Shown here: positions 27,985-37,210 of the stretch, one piece after another
Numbering within the stretch: position 1 is the first letter of the stretch
How the letters are laid out: every line of letters starts with the position of its first letter
NCBI RefSeq assembly: GCF_913064665.1
Contig: NZ_CAJYBT010000023.1
Location: forward strand, 1-53,664
DNA length: 53,664 nucleotides
Direction: 5' to 3'
Origin: an uncultured Thioclava sp.
GTDB lineage: Bacteria > Pseudomonadota > Alphaproteobacteria > Rhodobacterales > Rhodobacteraceae
Made by a program: the position numbers and the translations under genes
The notes under the pieces: model-generated
What the model saw: only the letters and a program-made list of their open reading frames with translations
Told to the model about the DNA's origin: nothing
Database searches by the model: none

Positions 27985-28932
27985 ATGACCGCAGCAGAGA
28001 CCGAAAAACAAAACCGGGCAGAGGCTTGGCGCGAGACACTTTTGGCAGCTGCCCGCGAAAAGGGCTTTTTCGAAGACGTCGGGGACATGCACAAGGCGAT
28101 CTTCATCCCGGCAGAGGGCGCGGCAGCCAAAACGCTTGTGGTGGTGTTTGATAACCTTGATGACGTGCGCCAAAAGACAGATCGCTTGCCTTGGGCAGTG
28201 GATTTCATCTCCTCGCAGGGCTGGTCATCGCTGGGCTTCATGGCGCATGGCCCAACCTGGTATCGCGACGATGCGGTGCTGGATTACTTCGACCGATTGC
28301 AGGCGCAAGGCTTCTTCAAGAAATTCAAACGCGTAGTGTTTTATGGCACCTCGATGGGGGGCTATGCGGCCTGCGCCTTCTCAGCCGCCGTGCCCGGTGC
28401 GACCGTGGTGGCGATCAACCCGCAATCCACATTGGCGCGTGAAGATGCCGCTTGGGAGCATCGCTTTCGCCCGGTCTGGCATCGCAATTTCTCGGGGCGC
28501 TATGGCTTTGCGCCCGACATGGTCGCCAATGCCAAGAAGGTCTGGCTGTTTTATGACAGCCGCATCGCCGGGGACGCCGCCCATGTCGCCCTGTTCAGCG
28601 GCGCGCAAATCGAAAAGATCAAATGCCCGTTCATGGGGCATGGGATGCTGTCGGTCTGGCGCGATATGGGCATTTTGAAACCCATCGTTTCCTCCTGTAT
28701 CGAGGGACGTGCGACGCGCGAAAGCATTGCGCAACTGATGCGCAACCGACACAGCTCGCTGGCCTATAAACGCGCGGTTCTCAGCTATCTGCAAAAGAAA
28801 GGCCGCCATGCTTGGGTGGTGCGCTGGGCGGATGCGGTGATGCGTGAACGCCGGGGCCCGGTCTTTGTGAAGGCGCGCAGCGAGGCGCTTGCCGCCCTTG
28901 GGCCGCGCGCAATACGGCTGATCAAATCATGA
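27985..28932 (+). CDS. Ser-hydrolase-like protein, paralogue 1
   Basis: A 315-residue protein of the same family as the one after FGE and as the N-terminal half of the 762-residue protein. The pattern is alpha/beta-hydrolase-like: FDNLDDVR, the elbow YGTSMGGYAACAF (Ser123), a candidate acid in LFYDSR (Asp191) and a candidate catalytic His in MGHGM (His219). It has no signal peptide or membrane segment. I do not recognise the family by name. AAGG (27974-27977) precedes the ATG. It is the first gene of the operon with FGE; the FGE start overlaps its stop (ATGA). Confidence 0.75.
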   Translation: MTAAETEKQNRAEAWRETLLAAAREKGFFEDVGDMHKAIFIPAEGAAAKTLVVVFDNLDDVRQKTDRLPWAVDFISSQGWSSLGFMAHGPTWYRDDAVLDYFDRLQAQGFFKKFKRVVFYGTSMGGYAACAFSAAVPGATVVAINPQSTLAREDAAWEHRFRPVWHRNFSGRYGFAPDMVANAKKVWLFYDSRIAGDAAHVALFSGAQIEKIKCPFMGHGMLSVWRDMGILKPIVSSCIEGRATRESIAQLMRNRHSSLAYKRAVLSYLQKKGRHAWVVRWADAVMRERRGPVFVKARSEALAALGPRAIRLIKS

Positions 28933-29930
28933 GCGAGACGCAGCAACACACGGGCTGCTGCGGTGGCACCGCACGTACGCAGTCCAACGCCCGGTCGCAG
29001 CCCAAAAGCGTTGCGCCTCAAACCATCGCCCCACAGGCTGCCTCTGCTGATTTGCGCGCCCAAATCACCCAAGGCATGCGCGCGATCCCCGGCGGGCTGT
29101 TTGAAATGGGCACCGATCACGGGCGCTACCCGGCGGATCTGGATGGCCCGGCGCGTCAGGTCCGGGTTTCGCCCTTCGTGATCGGCGCGCAAGCGGTCAC
29201 CAATGATCTGTTCGCCCAGTTCGTGGCCGAGACCGGCTATGTCACCGTGGCCGAGCGCGAGGGATGGTCTTTCGTGTTTCACACTTTCGCACCGGGTCAG
29301 GGCAAAGGCTTGCGCGGCCCGATTGAAGCGCCTTGGTGGCGCGCCGTGCCCGGGGCCGACTGGCGCCACCCAGACGGGCCAAAGTCCGATATCGCGGCGC
29401 GCGGGGATCATCCCGTAACCCATGTCAGCTGGGACGATGCCGTTGCCTTTTGCACCCATACCGCCACTCGCCTGCCCAGCGAGGCCGAATGGGAATGTGC
29501 CGCGCGCGGCGGGCTGGATCGCGCGCGCTTCCCTTGGGGCGATGAGATGCTGCCCGAGGGCGCGCATCGTCACAATGTCTGGCAGGGGCATTTCCCCGGC
29601 GAGAACACCGCGCTTGACGGCTATATCGGCACTGCTCCCGCCAACGCCTTCGCGCCAAATGGCTATGGGTTATTCAACATGACGGGCAATACTTGGGAGT
29701 GGTGCGCGGACTGGTTTGGCCCGCTACCCCATGCCCGGATGCCGCCCTTGCGCGACCCCAAAGGCGCCGCCTCTGGCCCCGGCCGGGTGATGCGCGGCGG
29801 CTCTCATCTGTGCCACGCTTCCTATTGCGAGCGCTATTTCGTACATTCGCGCACCCATAACACCCCCGACAGCTCTACCGGCCATATCGGCTTTCGCGTT
29901 GCCGCCAACGAAGGTTTTTTGCATGACTGA
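28929..29930 (+). CDS. Formylglycine-generating enzyme (SUMF1 family)
   Basis: A 333-residue oxidase that converts the CxPSR cysteine of type I sulfatases to formylglycine. The C-terminal FGE-sulfatase domain shows HVSWDDAVAFCTHTATRLPSEAEWECAARG, NMTGNTWEWCADW and RVMRGGSHLCHASYCERY, with the copper/active-site pair Cys295 and Cys300 (human Cys336/Cys341), then NTPDSSTGHIGFR as in SUMF1. The N-terminus has a CCGG cluster. No signal peptide is seen, so it would act in the cytoplasm. It lies between two hydrolase-like genes with stop/start overlaps on both sides, and its obvious client is the sulfatase at 23.4-25.5 kb. Confidence 0.95.
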   Translation: MSETQQHTGCCGGTARTQSNARSQPKSVAPQTIAPQAASADLRAQITQGMRAIPGGLFEMGTDHGRYPADLDGPARQVRVSPFVIGAQAVTNDLFAQFVAETGYVTVAEREGWSFVFHTFAPGQGKGLRGPIEAPWWRAVPGADWRHPDGPKSDIAARGDHPVTHVSWDDAVAFCTHTATRLPSEAEWECAARGGLDRARFPWGDEMLPEGAHRHNVWQGHFPGENTALDGYIGTAPANAFAPNGYGLFNMTGNTWEWCADWFGPLPHARMPPLRDPKGAASGPGRVMRGGSHLCHASYCERYFVHSRTHNTPDSSTGHIGFRVAANEGFLHD

Positions 29931-30867
29931 ATCCACTCTCAACGCCCATCAGATTGCCTGGGCCAGCCAGCTCGAAGAGATCGGTGACGAGCATGGGTTT
30001 TATCGCGCCCTCGACCCCGAGCACAAAGCGCTGTTCGTCAAAGGCGATGACACGCTTGTGGTCACCTTCGACAATCTCGACGATGCCCGCCAGAAGGTCG
30101 AGGATCGCCTGCCTTGGGGGGTGAAATTCATCAATTCGCAGGGCTGGTCGGCGCTTGGCGTGGCCGCGCATGGCTGGACTTGGTATCGCGCCGAGGCGGT
30201 GCATGACTTCTTTGACCAGCTCAAGGCCGAGCGGTTTTTCGACCGCTTCAAACAGGTGGTTTTCTACGGCGCATCAATGGCAGGCTATGCGGCGGCGGCG
30301 TTTTCATCCGCCGCACCCGGTGCCAAAGTGATCGCGCTCTCTCCACAAGCGACGCTGGATCGCGATCTCACGGGGGGCTGGGAAAATCGCTTTCGGCTGG
30401 CATGGCGGCGCGATTTCAACAGCCGCTATGGCTATGCCCCCAATGAGGTGCGTACCGCCCAAAAAATGTGGTTATTCTACGACCCGCTCAGCCGCGAAGA
30501 TGCGGTGCATGCCGCGCTGTTTCGCAGCCCCAACGTGACCCGAATTCGCTGCCGTCATTTCGGCCATAATATGGGGTCGGTGATGAATTTGATGGGCGCG
30601 CTCAAGCCGATCACCCAAGGCTGTGTGACGGACGATCTGGATGAGGCCGGTATCTACAAGTTGTTGCGCGCGCGCCGCCACCTGCCGCTTTACCAAAAAC
30701 AGATCTTGCAGCAGATCACCGCGAAAAAGCGCCCCTTGCTGACTTATCACTATGCGCGTGCGGTGCTGGACAATTCATATCCCAAGGCACGCCCGCATTT
30801 CCTGCGTCAGGTCAACACCATCGCCAAGCAGCTTGATCTGGCGCCCTACGCCCCACCCGAAAACTGA
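29923..30867 (+). CDS. Ser-hydrolase-like protein, paralogue 2
   Basis: A 314-residue paralogue of the protein at 27985. Shared marks are FDNLDDARQKVEDRLPW, GWTWYRAEAV, the elbow YGASMAGYAAAAF (Ser118; Ala replaces the second Gly), LFYDPL and FGHNMG (His215). Marks conserved between the paralogues, such as the run from W-x-x-RFR to RYGYAP, suggest a shared active site. The start at 29923 overlaps the FGE stop by 8 bp (ATGACTGA). An extension to 29899 is inside FGE and rejected. The last codons lie inside the stem of a terminator. Confidence 0.75.
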   Translation: MTESTLNAHQIAWASQLEEIGDEHGFYRALDPEHKALFVKGDDTLVVTFDNLDDARQKVEDRLPWGVKFINSQGWSALGVAAHGWTWYRAEAVHDFFDQLKAERFFDRFKQVVFYGASMAGYAAAAFSSAAPGAKVIALSPQATLDRDLTGGWENRFRLAWRRDFNSRYGYAPNEVRTAQKMWLFYDPLSREDAVHAALFRSPNVTRIRCRHFGHNMGSVMNLMGALKPITQGCVTDDLDEAGIYKLLRARRHLPLYQKQILQQITAKKRPLLTYHYARAVLDNSYPKARPHFLRQVNTIAKQLDLAPYAPPEN

Positions 30868-30890
30868 ACGACCCGCTAGGATCGTTCAGT
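30863..30890. terminator. Hairpin ending the FGE operon
   Basis: A perfect 9-bp stem ACTGAACGA / TCGTTCAGT with a 10-nt loop; the hydrolase stop codon TGA lies inside the left arm. It separates two convergent genes and could serve both. The following bases (ATTAACGG) give only a weak T/A tract. Confidence 0.6.
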
Positions 30891-30910
30891 ATTAACGGTT
30901 GAGAGCCTGC

Positions 30911-32845
30911 TTATTTCGCGGCCCCACGATGAGGCTTGCGCGGGCCTGACGGCTTACCCTTAGGCTTGGCGCTATATTTCGCCTTGGGTTTGCCCGCTGG
31001 TTTCCCATCGGGTTTGCCCTTGGCCGCTTTCGGCTTGCCGAATTTGCCTTTGCCCGCCGGATCGCCGCCAGCAGCTTTGTCGAACTTCGGTTCAGGCGCG
31101 GTTTCGGGCTGCCAAGGCGCGCGTTTTTCACGCGCAGGCTTGCCCGCGGCGTCCCCATCGCGGGGCGCGTTGAATTTTGGCTTCGGGCCGGTGCGCGGTT
31201 TGCGCGGCGCATTGGAGTCATCAAAACTGCGTCCGCCCTGCGGCGGGCCACCCCGGCCTGCTGGGGCCAGTTGCGGCGGCGCATCCAACTGGCGCGCCTT
31301 CACGCCCTCTTCCAGTTCGCCATTCGACCCAAGGGCCGCATTGAAACCCGCCACATAGGCTTGCGACAGCTCGACAAAGGTCTCGGTTTTCTGCACGCGG
31401 ATCGCGCCGATGCCGTCCTTTTCGATATTGCCCGCGCGGCACAAAAGCGGCAGCAGCCAGCGCGCCTCGGCACGGTCATCATGACCGACCGACAGAGCAA
31501 ACCATGTGCTCGGGCCAAAGGGCTTGCGATCGCGGGCCGGGGCCTTGGCATCGGGCGCCATCAGCTCTTCGGGGGCGCATTTCTGCGCGCGATACAGGCG
31601 CAGACAGGCGGCGGCGATCTCGATGGGCGAATGCTGAGCCAGCAAACGCTCGGCGAAATCGGCCTGATCGGCAGAAGGCACCGCATCCCAAGCCGGATCG
31701 GCCAACAGATTATCCTCATCGCGGCGCAAAATATCTTCGGCGCGCGGCGCGGTGGTCCATTCGGCTTTGATCTTGGCAAATTGCAACAGGCGCTCGGCTT
31801 TTTTGGTCGCGCGCGGCGGCACGATCAGCGCCGAAATCCCCTTGCGCCCTGCACGGCCCGTGCGGCCCGAACGGTGCAGCAAGCCTTCGGTGTTGACCGG
31901 CAGATCGGCATGGATCACGAGGTTCAAATTCGGCAGATCGATCCCGCGTGCAGCCACATCGGTGGCCACACAAACACGCGCACGCCCGTCGCGCATCGCC
32001 TGCAAAGCATGGGTGCGCTCGGTCTGACTTAGTTCACCCGACAGGGTCACCACGGCCAAGCCCCGGTTGCCCAAACGCGCCGTCAAATGGTTCACCGCCG
32101 CACGGGTATTGGCGAAAACAATCGCGCTTTCTCCGTCGTGATAGCGCAGCAGATTGATGATCGCATGTTCGCTATCGGTCGGGCCGACGCGGATCGCCTG
32201 ATAGGCAATATCGGCGTGCTGACTTGCGCCGCCCAGCGTGTTGATGCGCTTGGCGTTGCGCTGGAATTTTTCGGCCAGCTTGGCAATCGGCGGCGAGACG
32301 GTCGCAGAAAACAGCAGCGTGCGACGTTCTTCCGGGGCATCGGCAAGGATGAATTCCAGATCCTCGCGAAAGCCCAGATCCAGCATCTCGTCGGCCTCAT
32401 CCAGCACCACAGCCCGCGCATCGCTCAGATCAAGCGAGCCACGACGGATGTGATCGCTCAGACGGCCCGGCGTGCCCACGACGATATGGGCGCCACGCTC
32501 CAGCGCACGGCGTTCGTCGCGCATATCCATGCCGCCAACGCAGGAGGTCACCCGCGCACCGGTCTTGGCGTAAAGCCAACTCAGCTCGCGCATGACCTGA
32601 AAGGCCAGCTCGCGCGTCGGAGCGACGACCAGCGCCAACGGCAACGCCGCCGGCCCCATCCGCATCTCATCGCCCATCAAGGTGGGCGCAATCGCAAGGC
32701 CAAAGCCCACGGTTTTCCCCGATCCGGTCTGCGCCGAAACCAGCAGGTCAGACTGCGTCAGAGCGGGGTCAGTCACCGCTTCCTGCACAGGGGTCAATTT
32801 GTCATAGCCACGCTCGGCGAGCGCTTCGGTAAGGGGAGAGATCAT
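30911..32845 (-). CDS. DEAD-box RNA helicase (DeaD/CsdA-like)
   Basis: A 644-residue ATP-dependent RNA helicase. The N-terminal core has the Q motif (DKLTPVQEA), Walker A AQTGSGKT (38-45), PTRELAFQV, DEAD (VLDEADEMLDLGF), SAT and HRSGRTGRAGRKG. The middle part (about 430-510) resembles the DbpA-like RNA-binding domain (GAIRVQKTETFVELSQAYVAGF). The C-terminus is a long Lys/Pro/Gly-rich tail (about 530-644), likely disordered and RNA-binding. Such proteins help ribosome assembly and RNA decay, often in cold. No clear Shine-Dalgarno precedes the ATG. Confidence 0.93.
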   Translation of the reverse strand: MISPLTEALAERGYDKLTPVQEAVTDPALTQSDLLVSAQTGSGKTVGFGLAIAPTLMGDEMRMGPAALPLALVVAPTRELAFQVMRELSWLYAKTGARVTSCVGGMDMRDERRALERGAHIVVGTPGRLSDHIRRGSLDLSDARAVVLDEADEMLDLGFREDLEFILADAPEERRTLLFSATVSPPIAKLAEKFQRNAKRINTLGGASQHADIAYQAIRVGPTDSEHAIINLLRYHDGESAIVFANTRAAVNHLTARLGNRGLAVVTLSGELSQTERTHALQAMRDGRARVCVATDVAARGIDLPNLNLVIHADLPVNTEGLLHRSGRTGRAGRKGISALIVPPRATKKAERLLQFAKIKAEWTTAPRAEDILRRDEDNLLADPAWDAVPSADQADFAERLLAQHSPIEIAAACLRLYRAQKCAPEELMAPDAKAPARDRKPFGPSTWFALSVGHDDRAEARWLLPLLCRAGNIEKDGIGAIRVQKTETFVELSQAYVAGFNAALGSNGELEEGVKARQLDAPPQLAPAGRGGPPQGGRSFDDSNAPRKPRTGPKPKFNAPRDGDAAGKPAREKRAPWQPETAPEPKFDKAAGGDPAGKGKFGKPKAAKGKPDGKPAGKPKAKYSAKPKGKPSGPRKPHRGAAK

Positions 32846-32993
32846 GATAGGTGGGGTCCGTGGAATTGCGGCAAGGGCGCGTCAGATGCACCGCCGAAGC
32901 CGCGCAAGATCAGGTCCAATATAGGCTGCAGGCGCAAATGTATACAGCCAATTCGCCGCACAATGGCAAACTCGGCGGTTTTTTACGCCAATT

Positions 32994-33920
32994 TTACTGC
33001 GCCAAGGCCTCTTGAACCGCCAGTTCCGCCATTTGCACAATCGCGTCACGGCTGTTTGCCACCGCGATGAAACGGCCATTATGGCAGAACTTCGCACCGC
33101 TTACGCCACTGGCAGCCTCAAGCGCTGCGTCCGTCAGTCCCGCCCATGCGGCGGGCAGGTCGGCGCGGGTGACAAACGTGTCTTCGCCCGTGCGGATCGT
33201 GCCCAGCGCCCAATCGGTGCCGCGCGGATGGACCACGAACAGCAGATGATCGGCCCCCGCCTGCTCCACGCCAGAGCGAAACGGCATGCCCATCGGCAAT
33301 TCCAGAATGCGCCCTGCCCCGGCGGCGTCGATTGCCGCCATGACCATCGACTCAGCGCGGAATTTAGCGGCTTTGCGCTTGATCTGGGCCTCGACGAAGG
33401 CACGCGCCACCGACAGCGCAGCGCTAAAGGCGCGATCATCCGCACCCTCCTCACGATCATCAAACACCGGTTTAAGGCTTTCCAGCAGCACCGGCAGCGT
33501 CAGTCCCGCAAAGAGTGGCCCCGCCTCAGCCGCATTCACAGCACCATTATCAAGCAGATCGACCGGCAGTACGAAGCCGCGATCAAACGAGGCGTGGGTC
33601 GCCTCAATATCGCGCTCGGGCACATCCATCGCGCGCAAATAGTCCTGACCATATTGCGCCCAGATCAGGCCGAACGAGCTATAGGGCTGGCCGTCTTCGC
33701 GCAGCGGATTGGGGCGCTGATGATGGTCGAAAATCTGCAATGCGGCATCAAACTGACCGCCCACATCATAGATAATGCGATCTTTCGCAGGTGTGATCCA
33801 CGCCACGTCGCGACTGCGCACGATCTCAGCCTTCGGGAAAAGCCGCGTCAGAACGACCGAGGACAAAAGTTCATCCGCATGAAAGCCGCCGGAATGGGTC
33901 ACAAGATGGGAGATGGTCAT
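32994..33920 (-). CDS. MYG1/UPF0160 family protein
   Basis: A 308-residue protein with the DHH-like metal-binding pattern of MYG1: THSGGFHADELLSSVVLTRLFP at the N-terminus, YDVGGQFDAALQIFDHHQ and SSFGLIWAQYG. Eukaryotic MYG1 is reported to be a 3'-5' RNA exonuclease; bacterial members are probable metal-dependent hydrolases of unproven substrate. The ATG at 33920 has GAGG at 6 nt. An 88-residue upstream extension is non-homologous and overlaps the next gene, so it is rejected. It runs with the NDUFS4-like gene, 85 bp apart. Confidence 0.9.
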   Translation of the reverse strand: MTISHLVTHSGGFHADELLSSVVLTRLFPKAEIVRSRDVAWITPAKDRIIYDVGGQFDAALQIFDHHQRPNPLREDGQPYSSFGLIWAQYGQDYLRAMDVPERDIEATHASFDRGFVLPVDLLDNGAVNAAEAGPLFAGLTLPVLLESLKPVFDDREEGADDRAFSAALSVARAFVEAQIKRKAAKFRAESMVMAAIDAAGAGRILELPMGMPFRSGVEQAGADHLLFVVHPRGTDWALGTIRTGEDTFVTRADLPAAWAGLTDAALEAASGVSGAKFCHNGRFIAVANSRDAIVQMAELAVQEALAQ

Positions 33921-34005
33921 AGGCGGCCTCAAAGGAAAGGGGCGACCGCTGGGCCGCCCTTGAAAGCGTTGAAAGTTTGGCGATATCGCAAGAAGCGTGG
34001 TGCGT

Positions 34006-34317
34006 TCAATGCGTCCAGTTCGCGCGGCGATCCGAGGCGAAATTCTCGCCATAGCCACGCGGGCGGATATTGGCGGCGCGTCCATGGGGTTCGGTGACGA
34101 CATAGTCGAGACCGTTCTCCTTGGCGTAATCTTCCGCCGCCTCACGGGTCTCAAAGCGCAAGCGCACCTGTGATTGCGTGTCATCCGACGAGGTCCAGCC
34201 CATCAGAGGGTCAATCTCACGCGAGTCAACGGGCACATAATCGAGAACCCATTTTTTGGTCTTGCCAATGCCCGATTGCATGGCGTTGCGGGCGGGCTGA
34301 TAAATGCGTGCGCGCAT
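34006..34317 (-). CDS. NDUFS4-like complex I accessory subunit (ETC complex I domain)
   Basis: A 103-residue protein covering the NDUFS4 core: [66 protein letters not shown] is the defining run, and [10 protein letters not shown] ends it. In alphaproteobacteria this protein is an extra subunit of respiratory complex I, encoded away from the nuo operon, as here. It lies at the peripheral arm in the cytoplasm. The ATG at 34317 is preceded by AGGAG at 7 nt spacing, which excludes the TTG six bases upstream. Confidence 0.93.
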   Translation of the reverse strand: MRARIYQPARNAMQSGIGKTKKWVLDYVPVDSREIDPLMGWTSSDDTQSQVRLRFETREAAEDYAKENGLDYVVTEPHGRAANIRPRGYGENFASDRRANWTH

Positions 34318-34433
34318 GGGCAAACTCCTGTGCGATGCTTTCCCACCGTCTTAGTGCATCCAAGCGAAATCGCAAGCCCCGGATCGCAGGCCAACCCCGG
34401 ATCGGAACCGGGTATTTCAAAGCAGAAGGGTGT

Positions 34434-34483
34434 CTGTCGGCCGACTTGGGGAGCGAGGGGTGGGGTGATGCGTCGGCCGACAG
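34434..34483. repeat. 12-bp inverted repeat built from two 10-bp palindromes
   Basis: CTGTCGGCCGAC (34434-34445) and GTCGGCCGACAG (34472-34483), separated by 26 bp. Each arm includes GTCGGCCGAC, itself a perfect palindrome, so the arms can also be read as two direct operator copies 36 bp apart. Confidence 0.75.
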
Positions 34484-34500
34484 ATCTATGCTGCTTGCCT

Positions 34501-34515
34501 GAACATAATGCGAAC
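34501..34515 (+). promoter_or_regulatory. LexA (SOS) box of uvrB
   Basis: GAAC-ATAATGC-GAAC, an exact match to the alphaproteobacterial LexA direct-repeat consensus GAAC-N7-GAAC, 153 bp upstream of the uvrB start. Confidence 0.7.
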
Positions 34516-34668
34516 ACCCCATCGATTCAGCAAGGAAAATATCCACCTAAGGCATTGGTTTAATGATACAATTATATCGAAACTCTTAACCTTGTGTTTA
34601 CACATTCCACAACCCCTTGAATGCGAACGAAAAGAGGACAACTTTAGGGACAGCCAAAGGATGCCGCG

Positions 34669-36852
34669 ATGCCCCACAATACCACCGATCAACCCAAGCC
34701 GCGCCCCGAGGTGCTGACTCGCCCCAAGCTTGAGGGCGGCAAGCGGTTCGTATTGCATACGGCATTTTCGGCCGCTGGCGACCAGCCCACCGCGATCGCC
34801 GAACTCGCAAAAGGCGTGCAAGAGGGCGAGCGTGATCAGGTGTTGCTGGGCGCAACGGGCACGGGCAAGACCTTTACCATGGCCAAGGTGATCGAACAGA
34901 CCCAGCGCCCTGCCATCATTCTCGCCCCGAACAAGACCTTGGCGGCGCAATTATATGGCGAATTCAAAAGCTTCTTTCCCGAGAACTCGGTCGAATATTT
35001 CGTATCTTTCTATGACTATTACCAACCCGAAGCCTATGTCGCGCGCTCGGACACCTACATTGAAAAAGAAAGCCAGATCAACGAACAGATCGACCGGATG
35101 CGCCACTCGGCCACGCGGGCGCTGCTGGAACGCGACGATGTGATTATCGTGGCCTCGGTGAGTTGCATTTACGGGATCGGCTCGGTCGAGACCTATTCGG
35201 CAATGACCCAGGATATGAAGATCGGCGATCTGATCGAGCAGCGCCAATTCATCGGCGAATTGGTGACCCAGCAATATAAGCGTCTTGATGCTGCGTTTCA
35301 GCGCGGCGCGTTTCGCGTCAAGGGCGACACGGTCGATCTGTGGCCCGCCCACCTCGAAGATCGCGCATGGCGCTTTAGCTTTTTCGGTGAAGAACTTGAA
35401 TCGATTACGGAATTCGACCCGCTTACGGGTCAGAAAACCAACAGCTTTGAGCAGATCCGGATCTATGCCAACAGCCACTATGTGACGCCCCGCCCGACCT
35501 TGCAGCAAGCCACCAAAAGCATCCGCGTGGAGCTGACGCAACGCCTCAAACAGCTCAATGACGAGGGCAAATTGCTGGAAGCGCAGCGGCTGGAGCAGCG
35601 CACGAATTTCGACATCGAAATGCTGGAAGCGACCGGCGTGTGCAACGGGATTGAGAACTATTCGCGCTATCTCACAGGGCGCGCCCCCGGCGAGCCGCCG
35701 CCGACCCTGTTTGAGTTCATCCCCGACAATGCTATTGTTTTTACGGATGAATCTCATGTCACCGTGCCCCAGATCGGGGGCATGTATCGCGGCGACTATC
35801 GGCGCAAATTCACGCTGGCCGAACATGGGTTCCGCCTGCCGTCCTGCATGGATAACCGCCCGCTGAAGTTCGAGGAATGGGATGCGATGCGCTCGCAATC
35901 GGTCTTTGTTTCGGCCACCCCGTCGAAATGGGAGCTGGAGCAAACGGGCGGCGTCTTTACCGAGCAGGTGATCCGCCCGACCGGCCTGATTGACCCGATG
36001 ATCGAGATCCGTCCGGTCGAGACGCAGGTCGATGATGTGCTCGACGAAATCCGCAAGGTTTCGGCCAAGGGGTTCCGCACTCTGGTCACCACATTGACCA
36101 AACGCATGGCCGAAGATCTTACAGAATATCTACATGAACAGGGGGTGCGGGTGCGCTATATGCACTCCGATATTGACACAATCGAACGTATCGAGATTTT
36201 GCGCGATCTGCGACTCGGGGCGTTTGACGTGCTGATCGGGATCAACCTGCTGCGCGAGGGTTTGGACATTCCCGAATGCGGATTGGTCGCGATCTTGGAT
36301 GCCGATAAAGAAGGGTTCCTGCGCTCGGAAACGTCGCTCATTCAGACGATCGGTCGGGCGGCGCGCAACTCGGAGGGCCGGGTGATCATGTATGCCGACC
36401 GGATCACCGGCAGCATGCAGCGTGCAATGGATGAAACCGATCGCCGCCGCGCCAAACAGGTCGCGTATAACATCGAACACGGCATCACGCCCGAGACCAT
36501 CAAGAAGAATGTCGAGGACGTTCTGGCGGGCCTCTATCAGGGCGACACGGATATGTCGCGCGTCACCGCAAAAGTTGAAAATGTGAAAATTGGGGCCAAT
36601 CTTGATGCCCATTTGCACGATCTCAGGTTGAAAATGCGCAAGGCCGCCGAGAACCTCGAATTCGAGGAAGCAGCCCGGTTGCGCGACGAGGTCAAGCGTT
36701 TGGAGGCGGTGGACCTCGCGATTCACGACGACCCGCTGGCGCGCCAATCCGCCGTCGAAGCCGCGAGCGAAGCGGCGGTGAAGGCCAGCGGTCGGTCCAC
36801 GGCCGGGCGACCGGGGCAGCGTGGGGGTGTGAAGCGGCGGAAGGGGCGTTAA
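34669..36852 (+). CDS. uvrB: Excinuclease ABC subunit B
   Basis: A 727-residue DNA-damage recognition helicase of nucleotide excision repair, acting with UvrA and UvrC. Walker A GATGTGKT (61-68), the beta-hairpin region [15 protein letters not shown], the DEAD-like box TDESHV, helicase motif VI (QTIGRAARN) and a C-terminal UvrC-binding UVR domain ([26 protein letters not shown], near 655). The tail ([21 protein letters not shown]) is basic and likely disordered. AAGGA precedes the ATG at 34669. The LexA box upstream suggests SOS induction. The stop overlaps the convergent neighbour's stop within TTAA. Confidence 0.97.
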   Translation: MPHNTTDQPKPRPEVLTRPKLEGGKRFVLHTAFSAAGDQPTAIAELAKGVQEGERDQVLLGATGTGKTFTMAKVIEQTQRPAIILAPNKTLAAQLYGEFKSFFPENSVEYFVSFYDYYQPEAYVARSDTYIEKESQINEQIDRMRHSATRALLERDDVIIVASVSCIYGIGSVETYSAMTQDMKIGDLIEQRQFIGELVTQQYKRLDAAFQRGAFRVKGDTVDLWPAHLEDRAWRFSFFGEELESITEFDPLTGQKTNSFEQIRIYANSHYVTPRPTLQQATKSIRVELTQRLKQLNDEGKLLEAQRLEQRTNFDIEMLEATGVCNGIENYSRYLTGRAPGEPPPTLFEFIPDNAIVFTDESHVTVPQIGGMYRGDYRRKFTLAEHGFRLPSCMDNRPLKFEEWDAMRSQSVFVSATPSKWELEQTGGVFTEQVIRPTGLIDPMIEIRPVETQVDDVLDEIRKVSAKGFRTLVTTLTKRMAEDLTEYLHEQGVRVRYMHSDIDTIERIEILRDLRLGAFDVLIGINLLREGLDIPECGLVAILDADKEGFLRSETSLIQTIGRAARNSEGRVIMYADRITGSMQRAMDETDRRRAKQVAYNIEHGITPETIKKNVEDVLAGLYQGDTDMSRVTAKVENVKIGANLDAHLHDLRLKMRKAAENLEFEEAARLRDEVKRLEAVDLAIHDDPLARQSAVEAASEAAVKASGRSTAGRPGQRGGVKRRKGR

Positions 36853-37094
36853 GCCGCTTCTTTCAGCGGCTCCTGAAGCGAGGCGGAAAGAATGACATCG
36901 CCATCGCGCCAGCACCCCTTGATCAGCAGATCGCGTGTCTTGAGGATGGGATAGGTCTCGACCCAGTCCCGGTAGCGGTCATTGGTGACAATGCGCGCGG
37001 GAAGGCCAAGCGCCTTTGAAAAACTCTGCTCTCTGCGATATTTTTGCGAAATCAGATAGCCTGCATTTGCATCAAACCAGACCAGAGGCGTCAC
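36849..37094 (-). CDS. Short hypothetical protein convergent with uvrB
   Basis: A protein of about 81 residues that I do not recognise: [74 protein letters not shown] reads as coding-like over its length, and no long stretch is repeated elsewhere here. A GTG at 37094 is the likeliest start; there is no convincing ribosome-binding site. The frame stays open to 37295, but that part is Gly/Arg/Cys-rich and not protein-like. It could be a 3' remnant of a longer gene. The stop is shared with the uvrB stop (TTAA overlap). Confidence 0.4.
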   Translation of the reverse strand: MTPLVWFDANAGYLISQKYRREQSFSKALGLPARIVTNDRYRDWVETYPILKTRDLLIKGCWRDGDVILSASLQEPLKEAA

Positions 37095-37210
37095 CCCTGC
37101 ACCACCAGCGCCCTGAGCGGAGACAGGTCGGGCGTCTCGGTGCGCTAATACAGCACGTTTGAGCCATCTATCAAAACGTATCGCTGCGCCCCACCCCTGC
37201 CCGTGGCAAT

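Larger units (their letters stand above)
34318..34668. other. Intergenic region between NDUFS4-like gene and uvrB
   Basis: A 351-bp divergent spacer. It holds a 12-bp inverted repeat (34434-34483), a LexA-type box (34501-34515) and, towards uvrB, an AT-rich stretch (about 34530-34600) suited to a promoter. No conserved small gene was seen. Confidence 0.7.
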
